Shown in pieces: positions 60,203 through 64,000 of a stretch of DNA of 64,000 bases; the first letter of the stretch is position 1; each line of letters opens with the position of its first letter. Source of the DNA: JAGVSZ01 sp035456405 (GTDB taxonomy: Bacteria > Pseudomonadota > Gammaproteobacteria > Burkholderiales > SG8-39); the NCBI GenBank assembly GCA_035456405.1, contig DATIDG010000106.1, positions 1 through 64,000 of the forward strand. The letters are read 5' to 3'. The notes under the pieces are model-generated. The model made no database searches. It was not told the DNA's origin and saw only the letters and a program-made list of their open reading frames with translations. The translations under genes and the position numbers were made by a program.

Positions 60203-61936
60203 TCAGTGGTTGTCCTTCGGCACCGCCGCGCCGCTCTTGCCGACCAGGAAGTCGAGATCGGCACCGCGATTGGCCTGTGTCACGTGGTCGACGTAGAGCT
60301 TGTAGTAGCCGCGCCCGAGATGCTGTGGCGGCCCCTGCCACTCGGCCTTGCGGCGCGCGAACTCTGCGTCGCTGACGTCGAGGTGCAGGCGTCGCTTCTC
60401 GACATCGAGCTCGATCATGTCGCCGTTGCGGACGAACGCGAGCGGGCCGCCCGCCGCCGCTTCCGGGGCGCTGTGAAGCACGACCGTGCCGTAAGCGGTG
60501 CCGCTCATGCGCGCGTCCGAGACGCGGACCATGTCGGTAATTCCCTTGCGCAGCACCTTGGGCGGCAGGGGCATGTTGCCCGCCTCCGCCATCCCAGGAT
60601 AACCCTTGGGGCCGCAGTTCTTGAGCACCATGACGCAGGTCTCGTCGATGTCGAGGCTCTCGTCATCGATGCGCTTGTGAAAGTCGGCGATGTCCTCGAA
60701 CACCACGGCGCGGCCGCGGTGCTTCAGGAGCGACGGCGTCGCCGCCGACGGCTTGATCACCGCACCGTCCGGCGCGAGATTGCCCTTCAGCACCGCGATG
60801 CCCGCGGCGGGCTTGAACGGCTTGTCGTACGCGAAGACGACCTCGCGGTTGTAGCAGGGCGCGTCCTGGTTGTTCTCCCAGATCGTCTTCCCGTTCGCCG
60901 TGAGCGCGTTCTTGTGGAGCACGCCCGCCTGTCCGAGCTCGCGCAGCACCGCGGGCAGCCCGCCGGCGTAGCAAAGGTCCTCCATGAGGAACCGCCCCGA
61001 GGGTTGCAGGTTGACGAGGCAGGGCAGCCGGCTGCCGATGCGGTCGAAGTCCTCCAGCTCGAGCTTCACGCCGATGCGGCCCGCGATCGCGAGGAGGTGG
61101 ATCACGGCGTTGGTCGAGCCCCCGATCGCCGCGAGCGTCATGATCGCGTTCTCGAACGCCTCGCGCGTGAGGATCTTCGACATGCGGAGATCCTCCTTCA
61201 CCATCTCGACGATGCGCCGCCCCGCCATCCGCGCGAGGACGTTCCGCCGCCCGTCGACCGCCGGGAACGCGGCGTTACCGGGCAGTCCCATCCCGAGCGA
61301 CTCGACCATCGACGCCATCGTCGAGGCGGTGCCCATGGTCATGCAGTGGCCGTGCGAGCGGTGCATGCACGACTCGGCCTCGAAGAAGTCCGCGAGCGGC
61401 ATCTTGCCGGCGCGCACGTCCTCGCTCATCTGCCAGGTCCCCGTGCCCGAGCCGATGTCCTGCCCGCGCCACTTGCCGGAGAGCATCGGCCCGCCGGACA
61501 CGCCGATGGCCGGCACGTCGGCGCTCGCGGCGCCCATGAGGAGCGCTGGCGTCGTCTTGTCGCAGCCGAAGAGGAGCACCACGCCGTCGATCGGATTGGC
61601 GCGGATCGACTCCTCGACATCCATGCTGGCGAGGTTGCGGAACAGCATCGCGGTGGGCCGCAGCATCGTCTCGCCGAGCGACATCACCGGAAACTCGAGT
61701 GGGAAGCCGCCGGCGTCGAGCACGCCCTGCTTCACGTAGTCGGCGATGGTGCGGAAGTGCGAGTTGCACGGCGTGAGCTCGGAGAACGTGTTGCAGATGC
61801 CGATCACCGGGCGGCCGTCGAACTGGTCGTGCGGAATGCCGCGGTTCTTGATCCAGCTGCGGTAGATGAAGCCGTCGCGGTCGTCGCGGCCGAACCACTG
61901 AGCCGAGCGGAACTTGGGTTTCTTGGTGTCAGCCAT
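60203..61936 (-). CDS. IlvD/Edd family dehydratase, probably for a sugar acid
   Basis: A 577-residue iron-sulfur dehydratase. Cluster and catalytic motifs: CNTFSELTPCNSHFR, VLLFGCDKTTPALLMGA, SCMHRSHGHCMTMGTAS and the final Ser motif RVSDARMSGTAYG. The start (RSAQWFGRDDRDGFIYRSWI) is typical of L-arabinonate/xylonate-type dehydratases rather than IlvD of valine synthesis. It probably dehydrates an aldonic acid. It is 12 bp from the lyase gene upstream and probably co-transcribed with it. Confidence 0.88.
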   Translation of the reverse strand: MADTKKPKFRSAQWFGRDDRDGFIYRSWIKNRGIPHDQFDGRPVIGICNTFSELTPCNSHFRTIADYVKQGVLDAGGFPLEFPVMSLGETMLRPTAMLFRNLASMDVEESIRANPIDGVVLLFGCDKTTPALLMGAASADVPAIGVSGGPMLSGKWRGQDIGSGTGTWQMSEDVRAGKMPLADFFEAESCMHRSHGHCMTMGTASTMASMVESLGMGLPGNAAFPAVDGRRNVLARMAGRRIVEMVKEDLRMSKILTREAFENAIMTLAAIGGSTNAVIHLLAIAGRIGVKLELEDFDRIGSRLPCLVNLQPSGRFLMEDLCYAGGLPAVLRELGQAGVLHKNALTANGKTIWENNQDAPCYNREVVFAYDKPFKPAAGIAVLKGNLAPDGAVIKPSAATPSLLKHRGRAVVFEDIADFHKRIDDESLDIDETCVMVLKNCGPKGYPGMAEAGNMPLPPKVLRKGITDMVRVSDARMSGTAYGTVVLHSAPEAAAGGPLAFVRNGDMIELDVEKRRLHLDVSDAEFARRKAEWQGPPQHLGRGYYKLYVDHVTQANRGADLDFLVGKSGAAVPKDNH

Positions 61937-61948
61937 TCTCTCGATCCC

Positions 61949-62866
61949 TCAGAGGCCCGCCGGAAGCGGGTGCAGGTCCGTGCTCTTGCCGGCCTTCATC
62001 ACCTGGCCGGGCACGTCGTGGCCGACCAATTCGGGCAGGCTGCGCGCGGCGGCGATCAGTTTGTCGAGATCGACGCCGGTGTCGTGGCCCATCTGGTGCA
62101 GCATGTGCACCAGGTCCTCGGTGCAGATGTTGCCGGTCGCGCCCGGAGCGAACGGGCAGCCGCCGAGGCCGCCGAGCGACGACTCGTAGTGCATGATGCC
62201 GGCCTCGAGGCCGGAGAGCACGTTGGCGAGCCCCATGCCGCGCGTGTTGTGCAGATGGAGTGCAAACCCATAGGTGGGGAAGCGCGCGCGGACCTCGTTG
62301 CAGACGTCGAGGATCTGCTTCGGGTTGCCCATGCCGATCGTGTCGGCGAGGGCGATCGAGTCGATCCCGAGGCCGACGAGGCGATCGACGAACTTCAGGA
62401 TGCGGTCGAGAGGCTGGAAGCCCTCGAATGGGCAGCCGAAGGTCGTCGCCATCCCGCACGCGACCTTCATGCGGGTGCCGTCGAGCGCTTTCATGATTTC
62501 CGCAAAGCCGCTGAACGACTCCTCGGTCGAGCGGCGCACGTTCGAGCGGTTGTGGCTCTCGGACACGGAGATCACGAGCACGATCTCGTCCACGTTCGCC
62601 GCGACCGCGCGCTCGGCGCCCTTCGGGTTCGCGACCAGTGCGACGTACTTCACCCCCGGGTTGCGCTTGATGCCAGCCATCACGATCTCCGCGTCGGCGA
62701 GCGCGGGCACCGCTTTCGGCGAGACGAACGACGTGACCTCGATCTTGTGGAGTCCCGTTGCGGAAAGGCGGTCGATCAGCGCGACCTTGTCCGAGGTCGG
62801 GATGAAGCGCGGCTCGATCTGGAAACCGTCGCGGGTGACGACTTCGTGGATGTACAGGCGCGTCAT
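61949..62866 (-). CDS. Hydroxymethylglutaryl-CoA lyase family enzyme
   Basis: A 305-residue TIM-barrel lyase: VVTRDGFQIE near the N terminus (RDGFQ instead of the common RDGLQ), metal site HLHNTRGMGLAN, and the C-terminal loop with the active-site Cys in GGLGGCPFAPGATGNICTE. It may split HMG-CoA or a related 3-hydroxyacyl-CoA or hydroxy-acid. The neighbours (sugar-acid dehydratase, short-chain dehydrogenase) suggest a special substrate. ATG 62866 is the start used. Confidence 0.85.
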   Translation of the reverse strand: MTRLYIHEVVTRDGFQIEPRFIPTSDKVALIDRLSATGLHKIEVTSFVSPKAVPALADAEIVMAGIKRNPGVKYVALVANPKGAERAVAANVDEIVLVISVSESHNRSNVRRSTEESFSGFAEIMKALDGTRMKVACGMATTFGCPFEGFQPLDRILKFVDRLVGLGIDSIALADTIGMGNPKQILDVCNEVRARFPTYGFALHLHNTRGMGLANVLSGLEAGIMHYESSLGGLGGCPFAPGATGNICTEDLVHMLHQMGHDTGVDLDKLIAAARSLPELVGHDVPGQVMKAGKSTDLHPLPAGL

Positions 62867-62885
62867 GGCGAGGAGTTCGACGGCA

Positions 62886-62970
62886 GGTCACGTAGGACAC
62901 AGAGCGACACGGAGATCACAGAGAAAGAGAGGGAGGTACACAAGAGATCTCTCTTTGTCCGCTCTCTGCG
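62886..62970. repeat. Intergenic purine-rich repeat with hairpin
   Basis: The stretch carries the units ACACAGAG, ACACGGAG and CACAGAGAAA, a type of sequence found between genes in many proteobacteria. It is followed by a small hairpin, AAGAGA-TC-TCTCTT at 62942-62955. It separates the SDR gene from the lyase gene. Confidence 0.4.
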
Positions 62971-62990
62971 AACCCCGTGGCCGCTTTTCT

Positions 62991-63737
62991 TCAATAGGTG
63001 GCGCGCCCGCCGGAGATGTCGAACACCCCACCGGTCGAGAACGCGCAATCCTCGGAGGCGAGCCAGCACACGAGCGCGGCGATCTCCTCGACCTTGACGA
63101 AGCGGTTCATAGGGATCTTCGACAGCATGTAGTCGATGTGCTGCTGCGTGATCTGGTCGAAGATCGCCGTCTTCGCCGCCGCCGGCGTCACGCAGTTCAC
63201 CAGCACGCCGGTCTGCGCGAGTTCCTTGCCGAGCGACTTGGTGAGCGCGATCACGCCTGCCTTCGAGGCGGAGTAGGCCGATGCGTTCGGGTTGCCCTCC
63301 TTGCCCGCGATCGAGGCAATGTTCACGATCCGCCCGTACTTGCGCTTGGCCATGTGCGGCGCGATCGCGCGGCAGGTGAGGAACGGGCCGGTCAGGTTGA
63401 CCTTCAGCACCTTCTCCCATTCCTCGACCGGGTAGTCGACGGTGGGGACCGTCATTCCGGCGATGCCGGCATTGTTCACCAGCACGTCGATCCTGCCGAG
63501 ATCTCGGATTGCATCGTCGGTCGCGCGGGTGATCGACGGCGCTTCCGTGACGTCCACTGCCGCGCCGCCGATCGGGCCGGGAAGCGACGACACCGTCCTG
63601 TCGAGCAGCGCCTTGTCGCGGTCCCAGATCCGCACCGTCGCACCGGAGTCGAGGAGGCGCTTGACGATGGCGAGGCCGATGCCCTGCGCGCCGCCGGTGA
63701 CGATGGCCGTGCGGCCCTTGAAGTCGAGCTGGTTCAT
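62991..63737 (-). CDS. Short-chain dehydrogenase/reductase
   Basis: A 248-residue classical SDR: cofactor motif TGGAQGIG near residue 15, NNAG motif in IDVLVNNAGIAGMTVP, catalytic Ser-Tyr-Lys in NIASIAGKEGNPNASAYSASKAGV, and a typical end GGVFDISGGRATY. GGAGAGGGACGC precedes ATG 63737. It probably oxidises a sugar or hydroxy acid, judging from the dehydratase and lyase downstream; the substrate is not known. Confidence 0.9.
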   Translation of the reverse strand: MNQLDFKGRTAIVTGGAQGIGLAIVKRLLDSGATVRIWDRDKALLDRTVSSLPGPIGGAAVDVTEAPSITRATDDAIRDLGRIDVLVNNAGIAGMTVPTVDYPVEEWEKVLKVNLTGPFLTCRAIAPHMAKRKYGRIVNIASIAGKEGNPNASAYSASKAGVIALTKSLGKELAQTGVLVNCVTPAAAKTAIFDQITQQHIDYMLSKIPMNRFVKVEEIAALVCWLASEDCAFSTGGVFDISGGRATY

Positions 63738-63835
63738 TGCGTCCCTCTCCGGATGGCGCGCAGCGCGCGTCGGCGCCGCGCTGCGGAGGCGGGGAGTATA
63801 GAGCGGCGCGGCGGGGTTGGGGGCGGCGCGGAGGC

Positions 63836-64000
63836 TCAGCGACCCCAGAGCCGCCGCGTCGCGATCGCCGCGCCCTCGGCCAGCGCCGCGAGCTTCGCAT
63901 ACGCGATCGGCGGGTGGACCGCGCAGGCGCCGGCGAACGTCCCGAACCCGCAATCCGTGCCGGCGATCACGCGCTCGCGTCCCACGATGTCCGCGTAGCG
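63836..64000 (-). CDS. 3' end of a MetE-like (cobalamin-independent methionine synthase II) gene, cut by the window
   Basis: The last 54 residues only: RYADIVGRERVIAGTDCGFG, then ending with KLAALAEGAAIATRRLWGR. The Asp-Cys-Gly-Phe-Gly motif and the tail match the family often named cobalamin-independent methionine synthase II, with the zinc-binding Cys. The gene starts beyond the right edge. These proteins are frequently found in degradation clusters, where they may act on other methyl or C-S/C-C substrates. Confidence 0.7.
   Translation of the reverse strand, partial: RYADIVGRERVIAGTDCGFGTFAGACAVHPPIAYAKLAALAEGAAIATRRLWGR

Noticed and set aside
59669..63097. Very long + strand open frame opposite the 3-HAO, IlvD-type and lyase genes
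   Set aside because: It spans several conserved minus-strand genes and reads as biased His/Arg/Ala/Glu sequence, the usual artefact of high GC at third positions.

Overview
The window is about 64 kb of GC-rich chromosome from a proteobacterium, most likely a betaproteobacterium of the Burkholderiales/Rhodocyclales type. The pointers are folD next to a pyruvate dehydrogenase operon (homodimeric-type E1 aceE, two-lipoyl aceF, and lpd with its own N-terminal lipoyl domain), the fused kinase-like/GNAT form of ArgA beside a YggX gene, a DUF1631 protein, and a TRAP transporter. No tRNA, rRNA, CRISPR array or intact transposase gene was seen. The taxonomic call is inference from gene content.

Layout. 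(1) 1-13.5 kb: an apparently complete Tad/Flp (type IVb) pilus locus on the + strand: two Flp pilins, prepilin peptidase (TadV/CpaA), an extra AAA-type ATPase, CpaB/RcpC, the secretin CpaC/RcpA, a small lipoprotein, three TadE/TadG-like pseudopilins, CpaE/TadZ, CpaF/TadA, TadB, TadC and a TadD-like TPR lipoprotein. (2) 13.5-15.2 kb: gene-poor, with a decayed prepilin-like fragment and one small membrane protein. (3) 15.2-18.1 kb, minus strand: a TRAP transporter (dctP-dctQ-dctM). (4) 18.3-19.4 kb: gene decay, with the tail of a sigma-factor-like gene and the head of a short-chain dehydrogenase, both frameshifted. (5) 19.4-42.7 kb: housekeeping genes: glutaredoxin-like protein, oligopeptidase A, a cysteine hydrolase, folD, aceE-aceF-lpd, an outer membrane protein, rpiA, phoU, yggX, argA, rsmE, a thioredoxin-like protein, an inositol-phosphatase homologue, an ABC-2 exporter and a DUF1631 protein. 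(6) 43-49 kb, minus strand: a sugar-acid pair (UxaA-type dehydratase and PdxA-type dehydrogenase), a TonB-like lipoprotein, a glutathione transferase, a DUF3750 protein and an esterase. (7) 49.3-51.3 kb: an ABC exporter.

(8) 51.3-59.1 kb is the most interesting part. It holds hcrC-hcrA-hcrB, encoding 4-hydroxybenzoyl-CoA reductase, an oxygen-sensitive molybdenum/iron-sulfur/flavin enzyme of anaerobic aromatic degradation. These are followed after 7 bp by a 710-residue gene joining a double zinc-ribbon, a rubrerythrin-like di-iron domain and a complete aryl-CoA ligase in one polypeptide. A near-consensus FNR-type site lies about 255 bp upstream of hcrC. A LigA/LigB-type extradiol dioxygenase pair follows, separated by the remnant of an acetamidase gene. 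The simplest reading is one pathway module: the ligase half makes 4-hydroxybenzoyl-CoA, HcrABC removes the hydroxyl group to give benzoyl-CoA, and the rubrerythrin half may deal with O2 or peroxide near the sensitive reductase.

(9) 59.2-64 kb, minus strand: a RidA-type deaminase and 3-hydroxyanthranilate 3,4-dioxygenase (parts of the 2-aminomuconate route), a sugar-acid dehydratase of the IlvD/Edd family, an HMG-CoA-lyase-like enzyme, a short-chain dehydrogenase and the 3' end of a MetE-like gene cut by the window edge.

A 187-bp MITE-like element with perfect terminal inverted repeats has inserted exactly at the aceF stop codon and separates aceF from lpd.
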